Source: Cohnella kolymensis (lineage in GTDB: Bacteria > Bacillota > Bacilli > Paenibacillales > Paenibacillaceae). From it: a stretch of DNA of 64,000 nt. The notes beneath the pieces are model-generated. The model was not told the origin of the DNA. It ran no database searches and was given only the letters and a program-made list of their open reading frames with translations. Of this stretch, positions 1 to 8,713 are shown in pieces. The stretch covers positions 1 through 64,000 of the forward strand of contig NZ_JXAL01000022.1 of assembly GCF_000829465.1 (NCBI RefSeq), given 5' to 3'. The translations under genes were made by a program, and so were the position numbers. The first letter of the stretch is position 1. Every line of letters begins with the position of its first letter.

Positions 1-121
1 GGGGGTTTTTAAACCCCCCGGGGGTTTTAAAGGGGGCCCCCTTTTTGGGGGTTTTTAAACCCCCCAAATTTTTCCCCCCGGGGGGAAATTTTTCCCCCCG
101 GGGGGAAAATTTTTGGGGGGC
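1..121. other. Low-complexity homopolymer tract, probable assembly artefact
   Basis: The first 120 bases are made almost entirely of blocks of 3 to 6 identical bases (G, T, A and C runs in turn) that form nested mirror and palindrome patterns. Nothing else in the window looks like this, and the pattern stops abruptly where transposase-like coding sequence begins near 122. I see no gene, origin or known repeat in it. A contig-end or base-calling artefact is the simplest reading. Any open frame running through it is meaningless. Confidence 0.6.
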
Positions 122-535
122 CCCTGCAAATACTTTGACAATGAAGAAATATGTATACGCATACTGTACTCATCCAGATGGCCGACCGGCTTCCGTTGCC
201 CACGCTGCGACCACGCCCACGCCTATACCATTCGTACTCGCCGACTGCCCCTGTATGAATGCGGATCGTGCCGCCTTCAGACTTCCCTCATTGCCGGTAC
301 GATTTTTGAAGGCAGCAGGACACCGCTTAGGCTGTGGTTCCAAGCCATTTTTCTGCACGCCTTGCCTGGCGGAATCTCCGCAATCCGCTTAGCATCGATC
401 ATCGGTACGACCTACAAAACCGCGTGGCTTATTTGTCACAAAATTCGTCATGCCATGACTGAAGCGGATAACCATAAGAAGCTCACCGGCTTAGTCCATA
501 TCAATTGGGGACAGTACGGCGCAAAAAAGGTGGTG
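122..535 (+). pseudogene. IS1595-family transposase remnant (zinc-ribbon N-terminal part)
   Basis: The encoded fragment has the N-terminal layout of IS1595-type transposases: an acidic helix, the phrase RWPTGFRCPRC, a second Cys pair in ECGSC completing a zinc ribbon, then TIFEGSRTPLRLWFQAIF and a helical segment ending near HKIRHAM. In intact relatives a DDE-type nuclease domain follows, beginning with a Val-Asp-Glu motif. Here that place reads LVHINWGQYG, so the first catalytic Asp is lost, and the frame then runs into an R1 repeat at 538 and stops at 595. The 5' end is lost in the homopolymer tract. About a third to a half of a normal transposase remains, so it is dead. Family assignment is fairly secure from the zinc ribbon and spacing; the subgroup is not resolved. 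Confidence 0.7.
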
Positions 536-537
536 CC

Positions 538-566
538 CCTGACGGAGCGGGATAGTGGACATAAGG
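538..566 (+). repeat. Solitary R1 dispersed repeat copy
   Basis: The copy begins CCTGACGGAGC and carries the core GGGATAGTGGACATAAGG, matching the units of the large R1 array at 9176-9581 in the same orientation. It lies at the point where homology to the IS1595 transposase ends. Confidence 0.75.
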
Positions 567-674
567 CGCTGAGAGGACAGATATATTGTGTGTGATTGAC
601 CGTACATTTTTCCGGCCTGGCTCATATAGTTAATGTAGGGTACAAATGCCCGGTCGACGGGGGAGCGAAGGAGC

Positions 675-950
675 ATGAAAATATCCGATTTCCAGACCAA
701 AGACGTGATCAACATTGTCGACGGAAAGAAGCTGGGCCAGGTTAGCGATTTGGAGCTCGACTTGCGCCAAGGGCGGATCGACTCCATTGTCGTGCCTACG
801 GCGACCCGACTGTTCGGTATGTTCGGCGGAGGAAACGATGTGGTTATTCCTTGGCGCAACATCGTGAAAATCGGCGCAGACGTCGTGCTGGTCCGGCTTG
901 ACGACGCCAAAGTTTATAGGCTGGAAGACGGGGAACACACAGCAAGATAG
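675..950 (+). CDS. YlmC/YmxH-family PRC-barrel sporulation protein
   Basis: A 91-residue protein starting MKISDFQTKDVINIVDGKKLG, with a PRC-barrel pattern of short beta strands and the segment GGGNDVVIPWRNIVKIGADVVLV. This matches the small YlmC/YmxH family of endospore formers, which often sits just before pgeF (ylmD), as it does here. Members are linked to sporulation, but the molecular role is unknown. The start follows a GAAGGAG sequence placed rather close to the ATG. The upstream 80 bases hold CATATAGT near 629, which fits a sigma-E-like minus-10 pattern, but no convincing minus-35 is visible, so regulation is only suggested. The length is normal and the frame intact. It is the first gene of the conserved division cluster that continues to divIVA. 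Confidence 0.85.
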   Translation: MKISDFQTKDVINIVDGKKLGQVSDLELDLRQGRIDSIVVPTATRLFGMFGGGNDVVIPWRNIVKIGADVVLVRLDDAKVYRLEDGEHTAR

Positions 951-1009
951 GCAGGGTAACTGCGCGGTTCGGGGTGCCTATGGTACACTGGGGTCGGAGG
1001 TGTGAATTC

Positions 1010-1837
1010 ATGGAACCTTTTCTGCTTGAGGCGGATGAAAGAAAAGACGCCCTGCTCATGCTCCAGCCTTGGTGCGATTGGGAGGGTGTAACCGCCGGCT
1101 TTACTACCAGACACGCTAAGAACACCGCACTCCATGTGGGAGACGACCCCGACATTGTACTTGAAAACAGAACAAAGATTGCGCAACATTTGGGCTGGGA
1201 TTTCGCGGCCTGGACATGTGCCGAACAGGTGCATGGCAATGAGGTACACGTTGTTACGCGAGAGGATGCCGGCCGCGGCCGCCTCAATCGCTCAACCGCT
1301 TTTGCGGATACAGATGCACTCATCACGAATGAACCCGACATCCTGTTGGTCATGTTTTTTGCGGACTGTGTTCCTCTTTATTTTTACGATCCGGTAACTG
1401 GAAGTACGGGGCTTGCGCATGCGGGGTGGAAAGGAACGGTTGCCGAAATCGCGGTAAAAACAGTGGAGAAAATGACGGAAGTTTTCGGTGTGAAACCGGA
1501 AAATTTGTACGCTGCAATCGGGCCATCCATCGGTAGCTGCTGTTATGAAGTCGATGATGCGGTGCTGAAACACGTCCGACCATTGTTAAAACAACTGCAA
1601 GAGGGTAATCATTCAATAGAGGATGAAATTATAATTCCTTCGGAAGCCGCCGATCGAGCCCGGCTTGACTTGAAACATTTAAACCGACATCTTATGATAA
1701 AAGCAGGAATTTTGCCGAGCCGCATCGAAATGTCATCATGGTGCACCGGCTGTCGAACGGACGTACTGTTCTCGCACCGCACAGAGAATGGTCATACGGG
1801 ACGAATGATGAGCTGGCTCGGTAGAAAAAAGAGGTGA
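1010..1837 (+). CDS. pgeF: Peptidoglycan editing factor / multicopper-like purine nucleoside phosphorylase (PgeF, YlmD)
   Basis: 275 residues of the PgeF/YfiH family (older name: polyphenol oxidase, laccase-like). The family metal site is visible as His75 (in VHGNEVHV), Cys120 (in FFADCVPLYF) and His137 (in LAHAGWKG), followed by AAIGPSIGSCCYEV. Relatives act in the cytosol; reported activities include purine nucleoside phosphorolysis/deamination and preventing mis-incorporation during peptidoglycan precursor synthesis. The ATG at 1010 is preferred over an in-frame ATG at 974 because GGAGGTG lies 7-8 bases ahead of it. The next gene, ylmE, starts 7 bases after the stop, so the two are very likely co-transcribed in the ylm-sepF-divIVA cluster. 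The function in this strain is inferred from the family only. Confidence 0.93.
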   Translation: MEPFLLEADERKDALLMLQPWCDWEGVTAGFTTRHAKNTALHVGDDPDIVLENRTKIAQHLGWDFAAWTCAEQVHGNEVHVVTREDAGRGRLNRSTAFADTDALITNEPDILLVMFFADCVPLYFYDPVTGSTGLAHAGWKGTVAEIAVKTVEKMTEVFGVKPENLYAAIGPSIGSCCYEVDDAVLKHVRPLLKQLQEGNHSIEDEIIIPSEAADRARLDLKHLNRHLMIKAGILPSRIEMSSWCTGCRTDVLFSHRTENGHTGRMMSWLGRKKR

Positions 1838-1844
1838 ACGTTTC

Positions 1845-2546
1845 GTGACGTTACAAGACCGGTTACGGGACGTGAAGGACCGGCTGCAGGAAGCTTGCCG
1901 TCGAAGCGGCAGACAGTGCAAGGACGTTCAGGTGATCGCCGTGACCAAATACGTTTCGGTAGATACCGCCAGAACCGTAGTAGAAGCAGGAAATATCCAT
2001 ATTGGAGAAAATCGTTGGCCCGATGCCAGAGACAAATGGGAAGCCTTGAAGGGACAAGCCGTTTTTCATTACATAGGTTCTCTTCAGACGAACAAAGTGA
2101 AGGATATCGTGGGCAGGTTTGATTTCATTCACTCGCTTGACCGGCTTTCACTGGCGGAGGCCATCCAGAAGCATGCCCAAACTTTGGGCATAACGGTGCC
2201 GTGTTTTCTGCAGGTGAACGTGTCGGGAGAGCAGTCCAAGCATGGCCTTGATCCGGAACAATTGGGGCCATTTGTGCGCGGTCTGCAGGCCTTTGACCGA
2301 ATCGCACCGATCGGGCTAATGACGATGGCACCTTATGAAAGCGAACCGGAAGATACTCGCCCGATTTTTCGCTCTTTACGCAAGCTGAGGGACGAGTTGA
2401 ATCAATCCGGAACTTTGAAAAAGCCGATGCTGGAGCTGTCGATGGGCATGTCGAATGATTTTGAGATTGCGGTGGAAGAGGGAGCGACCCGGGTGCGTTT
2501 GGGAACGGTCTTGGTCGGGAATGAAATAGAGGAGGAGAAACCATGA
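1845..2546 (+). CDS. ylmE: YggS-family PLP homeostasis protein (YlmE)
   Basis: 233 residues, a TIM-barrel pyridoxal-phosphate-binding protein of the YggS/PLPBP family. The PLP lysine is Lys35 in VIAVTKYVS. The family phrase GENR appears as HIGENRWPDARDKW, and HYIGSLQTNK and MGMSNDFEIAVEEGATRVRLG follow as expected. Relatives buffer free PLP and influence amino-acid balance, and no enzymatic reaction is known. Translation starts at GTG with GAGGTG eight bases upstream. The gene overlaps sepF by four bases (ATGA), so the pair is translationally coupled, which is the usual arrangement in this cluster. The length is typical and the frame intact. Confidence 0.94.
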   Translation: MTLQDRLRDVKDRLQEACRRSGRQCKDVQVIAVTKYVSVDTARTVVEAGNIHIGENRWPDARDKWEALKGQAVFHYIGSLQTNKVKDIVGRFDFIHSLDRLSLAEAIQKHAQTLGITVPCFLQVNVSGEQSKHGLDPEQLGPFVRGLQAFDRIAPIGLMTMAPYESEPEDTRPIFRSLRKLRDELNQSGTLKKPMLELSMGMSNDFEIAVEEGATRVRLGTVLVGNEIEEEKP

Positions 2547-2995
2547 GCGTCATGAACAAGTTTCTGAATTATTTCGGCTTGCAGGAAGAAGAGTTGGAAC
2601 GGGAACGTGAGCGGACCAGCTCCGATGAAGAGCAAGAAATTGAAACCCCGGTCTTCGAAGCGCGTAAACAATCGGGAAAGAATAATGTTGTCAGCATACA
2701 TTCCTCGCAGAAAAACGCTAGAGTGGTGCTGATTGAACCCCACAGCTATGACGAAGCCCAGGAGATTGCGGACCAACTCAAGTCCCGCCGCTCCGTGGTC
2801 GTAAATCTGCAGCGTATGAGAAGAGACCAAGCGATCCGGGTCGTTGACTTTTTGAGCGGAACTGTCTATGCGCTGGGGGGTCACATTTCCAAGCTTGGTT
2901 CCGACATTTTCCTTTGCACTCCGGACACGGTAGAAGTAATGGGTACGATTACGGAGATGATGTCGGAGGAAGCCGACTACCCAAAAATGAGGTGA
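2543..2995 (+). CDS. sepF: Cell division protein SepF
   Basis: 150 residues. It has an N-terminal amphipathic helix (MSVMNKFLNYFGL) that in SepF binds the membrane, a charged linker of about 50 residues (EEELERERERTSSDEEQE and onward), and the C-terminal SepF domain containing RVVLIEPHSYDEAQEIAD and a Gly-rich turn in VYALGGHISKLG. SepF forms rings that bundle FtsZ and tether it to the membrane at mid-cell. It overlaps ylmE by four bases and is followed 7 bases later by ylmG. The start has GGAGGAG correctly spaced. Synteny with ylmE, ylmG, ylmH and divIVA makes the assignment very secure. Confidence 0.96.
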   Translation: MSVMNKFLNYFGLQEEELERERERTSSDEEQEIETPVFEARKQSGKNNVVSIHSSQKNARVVLIEPHSYDEAQEIADQLKSRRSVVVNLQRMRRDQAIRVVDFLSGTVYALGGHISKLGSDIFLCTPDTVEVMGTITEMMSEEADYPKMR

Positions 2996-3002
2996 CTCCA
3001 GT

Positions 3003-3281
3003 TTGAATGAAATTGAAAGATATATAGACCTGCTTTACTCGATTTATTTTTACATGATACTGATTTATGTCCTGATGTCTTGGCTGCCCTCTGTTCGCGA
3101 AAGCTTCGTGGGGGAATTTCTCGGCCGGTTGGTTGAACCTTATTTGCGGCCGTTTCGGCGCCTGATCCCTCCGATCGGCGGAATGCTGGATATTTCTCCG
3201 ATCGTTGCCTTGTTTGCGCTAAAATTTGTTGCCGAAGGGATAAGAGTCGTGATCAAGTTTTTAGTGCAGGGATGGGGATAA
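3003..3281 (+). CDS. ylmG: YggT/YlmG-family membrane protein
   Basis: 92 residues with two hydrophobic helices (about residues 10-28 and 62-84) separated by the family signature LVEPYLRPFRRLIPPIGG. YggT/YlmG proteins are small integral membrane proteins encoded beside sepF in many Gram-positives; they are linked to division or membrane processes, but the mechanism is unknown. The start is taken as TTG at 3003, with GAGGTG about eight bases upstream. No better-placed ATG fits the conserved N-terminus MNEIERYIDLLYSIYF. It lies in the same transcription unit as sepF and ylmH. Confidence 0.9.
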   Translation: MNEIERYIDLLYSIYFYMILIYVLMSWLPSVRESFVGEFLGRLVEPYLRPFRRLIPPIGGMLDISPIVALFALKFVAEGIRVVIKFLVQGWG

Positions 3282-3290
3282 GGGGATCTT

Positions 3291-4076
3291 ATGGCTCACC
3301 GAGAAATTTACGAACATTTTCACCCGGATGAAAAACCATTCGTGGACCGCGCCTGGGAATGGGTCGAGAGAGCCGCCGAACGTCACGAGACGAAGCGGAC
3401 GGACTTTCTTGATCCCCGCCAGGCTTATATTTTATTCTCGCTGGCCAACCGGCATCCTGATGCTCAGGTGAGACTGGACGGCGGTAGCGCTGACGCGGAA
3501 CGCCAAAGAGCAATTATCGCCCCGGATTATCGGAACATAGAAGTTGAAGATATGGGCATCGCGGTGCTGGATATTTCTTCGGATGACCGCCGCATTTCCG
3601 AGCTCGATCACGGAGACTATCTCGGTGCCTTGCTCGGACTGGGCATCAAGCGCGACAAAATCGGCGATCTGCATGTCAGGGAAGACGGCTGCCACGCCCT
3701 GATCGCGGAAGAGATCGGCGATTTCCTTATCGGGCATATGAAGCAGGCGCATCGTGTCGATGTCATGGTTTCGATGCTGCCGCTGTCCGCGTTACAGGAA
3801 GTAAAGATCAAGCTGGACGAGCAGATGTTCTCCGTTGCCTCGCTGCGGTTGGATGGGGTAGCCAGTGATGTGTTTCGTCTTAGCCGCACCAAAATCATGG
3901 CGCCTATCCGGGCGGGACGCTGCCGCGTGAATTGGAAATCGGAAGAGGATCCTTCAACGCTTTTGAAAGCCGGCGACGTTGTCTCTATGAAAGGTTTCGG
4001 CCGCTTTAAGGTTCTTGATGTCGAGGGTGTATCGAAAAGCGGGAGAATTCGTGTAAGAATCGGTAAATTTGTGTAA
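3291..4076 (+). CDS. ylmH: S4-domain RNA-binding protein YlmH
   Basis: 261 residues. The N-terminal two thirds match the YlmH-specific domain (HPDEKPFVDRAWEWVERA, then RAIIAPDYRNIEVEDMGIAVLDI). The C-terminus holds an S4 RNA-binding module (VASLRLDGVASDVFRLSRTK, then AGDVVSMKGFGRFKVLDV). Family members bind RNA or the ribosome and have been tied to ribosome quality control and, genetically, to division. It begins 9 bases after ylmG and ends about 80 bases before divIVA. That gap contains a small inverted repeat (GACAGT/ACTGTC, 4113-4131) and possible weak promoter elements. The length and frame are normal. Confidence 0.92.
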   Translation: MAHREIYEHFHPDEKPFVDRAWEWVERAAERHETKRTDFLDPRQAYILFSLANRHPDAQVRLDGGSADAERQRAIIAPDYRNIEVEDMGIAVLDISSDDRRISELDHGDYLGALLGLGIKRDKIGDLHVREDGCHALIAEEIGDFLIGHMKQAHRVDVMVSMLPLSALQEVKIKLDEQMFSVASLRLDGVASDVFRLSRTKIMAPIRAGRCRVNWKSEEDPSTLLKAGDVVSMKGFGRFKVLDVEGVSKSGRIRVRIGKFV

Positions 4077-4157
4077 AGGGCAGAAGGATTTACGCAGATT
4101 TCGTCGAATTGAGACAGTGAATGAAACTGTCGAAATTATGAAGTAGGAGGTGCGCCA

Positions 4158-4643
4158 ATGCCATTAACTCCATTGGACATCCATAACAAAGAATTCGGCC
4201 GCCGACTGCGCGGATACGATGAAGATGAAGTGAATGAGTTTCTCGATCAGATCATCAAAGATTACGAGGCTATGATCCGCGAGAACAAAGAACTGCAAAA
4301 TCAGGTAGCGTCGTCACAAGAGAAGCTCGGACATTTCACCAACATTGAAGAAACACTGAGCAAAACGATTATCGTCGCGCAAGAAGCAGCGGATGAAGTG
4401 AGAAACAACGCCAAGAAAGAAGCGCAGCTGATCATCAAAGAAGCTGAGAAGAATGCAGACCGCATTATTAACGATTCTTTATCCAAGTCCCGCAAAGTAG
4501 CGCTTGAAGTGGAAGAGCTGAAGAAGCAAGCCGCCATCTATCGCGCACGCTTCCGCGCATTGGTGGAGACGCAGCTGGAAATCCTCATGCAAGACGGCTG
4601 GGACTCACTTGAGAGCAGAGAGCCCAAAGGCATTGAAGCGTGA
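4158..4643 (+). CDS. divIVA: Septum-site determining protein DivIVA
   Basis: 161 residues. The N-terminal DivIVA membrane-binding head is clear (MPLTPLDIHNKEFGRRLRGY, then DEDEVNEFLDQIIKDYE). It is followed by a long coiled coil (about residues 35-140) rich in Lys, Glu and Ala. DivIVA senses negative membrane curvature at poles and septa, where it recruits Min proteins and sporulation factors. The AGGAGGTG ribosome site is strong. A simple terminator follows the stop, and the T-box leader of ileS begins after that, so this gene closes the ylm operon. In related genomes divIVA sits in exactly this place. The frame is intact. Confidence 0.96.
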   Translation: MPLTPLDIHNKEFGRRLRGYDEDEVNEFLDQIIKDYEAMIRENKELQNQVASSQEKLGHFTNIEETLSKTIIVAQEAADEVRNNAKKEAQLIIKEAEKNADRIINDSLSKSRKVALEVEELKKQAAIYRARFRALVETQLEILMQDGWDSLESREPKGIEA

Positions 4644-4668
4644 TCTAGCTAGGAATAGCGTGACAGGA

Positions 4669-4695
4669 AGATCCCTCGCCCGGGGGTCTTTTTTT
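4669..4695 (+). terminator. Rho-independent terminator after divIVA
   Basis: AGATCCC pairs with GGGGTCT through a six-base loop (one T-G pair) and runs straight into seven T. It separates the division cluster from the ileS leader. Confidence 0.8.
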
Positions 4696-4713
4696 ATTTG
4701 GGCGTACGTAAAT

Positions 4714-4742
4714 TTGACAAAAGCACCTGCAGAAAGTATAAC
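4714..4742 (+). promoter_or_regulatory. Sigma-A promoter of the ileS T-box transcript
   Basis: TTGACA at 4714-4719 and TATAAC at 4737-4742 with a 17-base spacer. It is placed just upstream of the T-box leader, giving an expected start near 4749. Confidence 0.85.
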
Positions 4743-4748
4743 AGGAAT

Positions 4749-5067
4749 ATAGGAATACGTTTTGAATGTCGAAGACGGGAAGCAGTAAGCATGTAAGGAG
4801 ATCCAGAGAATTGGCGGCCGGTGCGAGCCAATATCCTCGAACATGCCGAATATCATCCCTGAGATGCCGTACTGAACACCGCGGACTGACGCGGACAGTA
4901 AGCTCGGCCGGCCGTCCTCCGTTACAGGGAACGCGAACGGACTATCCGCGCTGAGGCGCGAAATCAGCCGTTCGTTGCGAGTTGCCGGTCATTGTCTATG
5001 GATAATCAGGTCGGAACAAGGGTGGTAACGCGAGTAGACCTCGTCCCTTTTTGGGGACGGGGTTTTT
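4749..5067 (+). promoter_or_regulatory. T-box riboswitch (isoleucine) controlling ileS
   Basis: The leader has the T-box hallmark AAGGGTGGTAACGCGAG at 5018-5034; the canonical sequence has ACC where this has AAC. An intrinsic terminator (5039-5067) follows, and the antiterminator would compete with it. Upstream, a stem I region carries GGCCGGTGCGAGCC, and an ATC triplet at 4852-4854 after GAAT is the likely specifier, which fits tRNA-Ile and the ileS gene downstream. Uncharged tRNA-Ile would stabilise antitermination and switch on ileS. The exact stem boundaries were not folded. Confidence 0.88.
5039..5067 (+). terminator. T-box attenuator terminator
   Basis: CCTCGTCCC pairs with GGGACGGGG over a T-rich loop, followed by five T. 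The left arm overlaps the sequence expected in the antiterminator. Confidence 0.85.
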
Positions 5068-5093
5068 ATATTTTCAGGGCGAAAGGAAGAAAA

Positions 5094-8000
5094 ATGATGC
5101 GTCGTGTAGATGTGAAAGAACGGGCGAGAGCCCGGGAACAGCGCGTATTGGAGCTGTGGAACAAAGAGGATACGTTTCGCAAATCGATCACGAACCGGGA
5201 GGGCCGCCCGAACTTCGTGTTTTATGAGGGGCCGCCTACCGCGAACGGAAAGCCGCACATCGGGCACGTGCTTGGACGGGTCATCAAAGACTTCGTAAGC
5301 CGCTATAAAACAATGTCCGGCTACCGTGTCGTGCGTAAAGCCGGCTGGGACACGCACGGCTTGCCGGTCGAGCTCGGTGTCGAGAAGCAGCTGGGCATTT
5401 CCGGCAAACAAGAGATCGAGAACTACGGCGTAGAGCCGTTCATTAAAAAGTGTAAGGAAAGCGTCTTTGAATATGAGCGCCAGTGGCGCGAGCTGACGGA
5501 AGCGATCGCGTATTGGACGGATCTGGACGATCCGTACATCACGCTGAAAAATGAGTATATCGAGAGTGTGTGGAACATTCTTGCCACCATTCATGACAAA
5601 GGCTTGCTGTACCGTGGACACCGCGTCAGCCCTTATTGCCCGGATTGCCAGACGACCCTGAGCTCGCATGAAGTGGCGCAGGGCTACGAAGACGTGAAAG
5701 ATTTGACGCTACCGCCAAGTTCAAGGTGAAGGATACAGGAGAGTATATCCTGGCCTGGACGACCACGCCTTGGACGCTTCCCGCCAACGTCGGGCTGGCC
5801 GTGAATCCGGACCTTGACTATGTTCGGGTACGCCAAGACGGCGAGGTTTATATCGTTGCGGCAGCTTTGGCCGACAAGGTCATCAAAGGGGAATATGAAA
5901 CACTGGGATCCGTCAAAGGACGCGAACTCGTCGGCTTGAACTATGAGCCGCCGTTCTCTTACGTTCCGTTGGACAACGCTCACCGGGTCGTGGACGCTGA
6001 CTTTGTCAGCGATACAAGCGGAACAGGGATCGTGCACATCGCCCCGGCGCATGGCGAAGACGATTACCGCGTTTGCCGCGAGCACGGCCTCCCTATGCTG
6101 ATGGTCGTGAACAACGCCGGCCGCTATATCGACGCGGTAACGGATCTTGCAGGCCGTTTCGTAAAAGATTGCGATGTCGATATCGTCAAAATGCTGTCCG
6201 AACGCGGACTTCTGTACTACAAAGAAAGACACGAGCACAGTTACCCGTTCTGCTGGCGCTGCAAAACACCGCTCCTTTACTACGCAACGGAGAGCTGGTT
6301 CATCAAGACGACCGCCGTTAAAGATCAGCTGATCGCCAACAATAAGACAATTAAATGGTATCCGGAGCATCTTCGCGACGGCCGGTTCGGCAAGTTCCTC
6401 GAAGACCTGGTCGATTGGAACATCAGCCGCAACCGTTACTGGGGCACACCTCTTAACGTCTGGACTTGCGAATCCTGCGGAAAAGAAAAATCGCCGCACA
6501 GCATCGCCGAGCTGCGTTCCCTAGCTGTCGGTTCCGTGCCGGATGACCTTGAGCTTCATAAGCCGTATGTGGATGCCGTTAAACTTAAGTGTACCTGCGG
6601 CGGCGAGATGGAGCGGACTCCTGAAGTGATCGACGTGTGGTTCGACAGCGGTTCGATGCCGTTCGCGCAATACCACCACCCGTTCGAGAACCAAGAGAAG
6701 TGGGAGCAGCAGTATCCTGCGGATTTCATTTGCGAAGGGATCGACCAGACTCGCGGATGGTTCTTCAGCTTGCTGGCTGTGTCGACGTTGTACAACGGTA
6801 AGCCGTCATATAAATCCGTTATCTCCACCGGCCACGTCCTGGATGAAAACGGCCAAAAAATGAGTAAATCCAAAGGAAATGTCATCGATCCGTGGGAAAT
6901 CATCAACGAGTTCGGTACGGACCCCTTCCGGTGGGCTCTTCTGGCAGACAGCGCGCCGTGGAACAGCAAACGTTTCTCCAAAGGAATCGTGGCGGAAGCC
7001 AAGTCCAAAGTGGTGGACACACTCGTTAACACGCATGCTTTTTATGCGTTGTATGCCACCATCGACGGGTACGTGCCTTCGGAGCATAAGAAACTGCGTT
7101 CCGGCAACAAGCTGGACCGGTGGATTTTGTCCCGGTTGAATTCACTGGTTGCGGTCGTACGCCGCGGTCTGGACGACAACGATTTCTTGAATCCTGCCAA
7201 GGAAATCGAGCAATTCATCGATGAGCTGTCCAACTGGTACGTCCGCCGTTCTCGGGACCGTTTTTGGGGCAGCGGCCTGAGCGAGGACAAAATCAACGCC
7301 TACCAGACGCTGGGTGAAGTCCTGCTCACGCTGTCCAAGGTGATTGCGCCGTACGTGCCTTTTGTAGCGGAAGATATCTACGGCAACGTCGGCGGAGAAG
7401 GCAGCGTGCACCTCGCGGACTATCCGCAAGCGGATGAATCTGCGATCGACCTGCAACTGGAGCGGGATATGGCTACCGCACGGAACATGGTTGAACTAGC
7501 GCGGAATATCCGAAACGAAGCAAACATCAAGACACGTCAACCGTTGTCGGAGCTGCTTGTGTCGTTAAGCGGCGAGTTCGATTTTGCCGGCTACGAAGAC
7601 ATCATCAAGGACGAAATTAACGTCAAGACCATCACACTTGCGGGTGACGACAGCGGCTTTGTCAATTTTAATTTGAAACTGAACCTTAAAGTGGCTGGGA
7701 AAAAATACGGCAAAAACGTCGGTCCGATCCAGGCGGCTTTAAAAGGATTGGCTGCAGACGAGGCACAGAATGTCGTGGAAAAGGGTGAGTTCGTATTCGT
7801 GTCACCGGAAGGTGAGACGTTGGTAATCACTCTGGATGAGCTGCTTGTGGAGAAGGAAGCCAAATCCGGCTTTGCTTCGGCATCGGGCGGCGGGTTGACG
7901 GTTGCGCTCAACACAGAGATCACGCCTGAACTGGAACAGGAAGGCTGGGTGCGGGAGGTTGTCCGGGCTGTACAGGATACCCGCAAAAAGCTCGACCTGC

Positions 8001-8188
8001 CAATCGAGCAGCGAATCGATCTCGTGCTGGATGTGGATCCCGAGCTGGAAGCCGCACTTCAGGCATTCGACAACGTACTTCGGGAGAACGTATTGGTCAA
8101 TGAAGTGATGTTCGGGAAGACTGACGATATGGAACAAGTGCAAGCGGGGGAGAAGTTAATCGGGCTTGCTATCGTCCGGGGAGCATAA
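5094..8188 (+). CDS. ileS: Isoleucyl-tRNA synthetase, type 2 (one frame break at about 5708)
   Basis: About 1,031 residues charging tRNA-Ile in the cytosol. HIGH class I motif: [21 protein letters not shown] motif: [11 protein letters not shown]. The wording [17 protein letters not shown] and the C-terminal segment around [17 protein letters not shown] are those of the type-2 (eukaryote-like, DUF5915-containing) IleS group rather than the usual bacterial type 1. The reading frame breaks near 5708: one base, most likely G, is missing between VKDLT and [12 protein letters not shown], after which homology continues unbroken. Because the gene is essential and no second copy is visible here, a sequencing error is the best explanation. 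The start is the ATG at 5094 behind AAAGGAAG; the frame open upstream of it is T-box leader. Controlled by the T-box. Confidence 0.95.
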
Positions 8189-8228
8189 CTTTAGCTTACA
8201 AGCTAAACATAATAAGGAACACCAAAAG

Positions 8229-8277
8229 ACGAGTTCTTCCGCCTGCGGCCGTATGGCCGGGGCGAGGGCTCGTTTTT
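8229..8277 (+). terminator. Terminator after ileS
   Basis: ACGAG and CTCGT close a long GC-rich hairpin with inner pairs CGCC/GGCG and GGCC/GGCC, followed by five T. A second small palindrome (TTTAGCTT/AAGCTAAA) sits just after the ileS stop at 8190-8207. Confidence 0.65.
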
Positions 8278-8309
8278 CATTCGGCGGACGTCGAGAGGAG
8301 CATAGAAAG

Positions 8310-8698
8310 ATGAGCGACGGTTCCAAGAATGGAAGAACGGATCGGATCAAAATGAAAATCTCCCCGAGCGCGACGAGAGAACTGGCTGAAGAGGCGAAAG
8401 AACTGCGCGGACACTGGGTTTTGTAACCGAACGGCTTGAGCGTTTGGCTGCGGAAATGGAGAAAGCGGAGCTCCGTGAATACGTGGATTTGATGAGCAAA
8501 CCTTGGCAATTAATCTGGCGCAACGTCCTGTCCGGCACATTCCGAGGCGTCGGCATCGCGCTCGGCTTTACGTTCTTTGCCGCCACCATCGTCTGGCTGC
8601 TCCAGCTTCTCGGCGCGCTCAACCTCCCAATTGTCGGTGACTACATCGCCAATATCGTTCGAATCGTACAGCGGCAGCTGCAGATTAATCCCTATTGA
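8310..8698 (+). CDS. DUF5665-type membrane protein (one frame break near 8410)
   Basis: A small protein of about 129 residues. The N-terminal half is charged (MSDGSKNGRTDRIKMKIS, then TRELAEEAKELRG). After a one-base frame break near 8410 it continues as TLGFVTERLERLAAEMEKAE, the conserved stretch EYVDLMSKPWQLIWRNVLSG, and two closely spaced hydrophobic segments (GVGIALGFTFFAATIVWLLQ and a second one). This matches the DUF5665 family of Firmicutes, whose function is unknown. ATG at 8310 follows GAGAGGAG. The neighbours are ileS upstream and the R1 repeat array downstream. The break lies in GC-rich sequence and is probably a sequencing error, because both halves join in one homologous protein. 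Confidence 0.7.
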
Positions 8699-8713
8699 TG
8701 TTGGTTTAACACC

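Noticed and set aside
4992..5093. Upstream extension of ileS
   Set aside because: The sequence is the T-box antiterminator/terminator; the true start has its own ribosome site.
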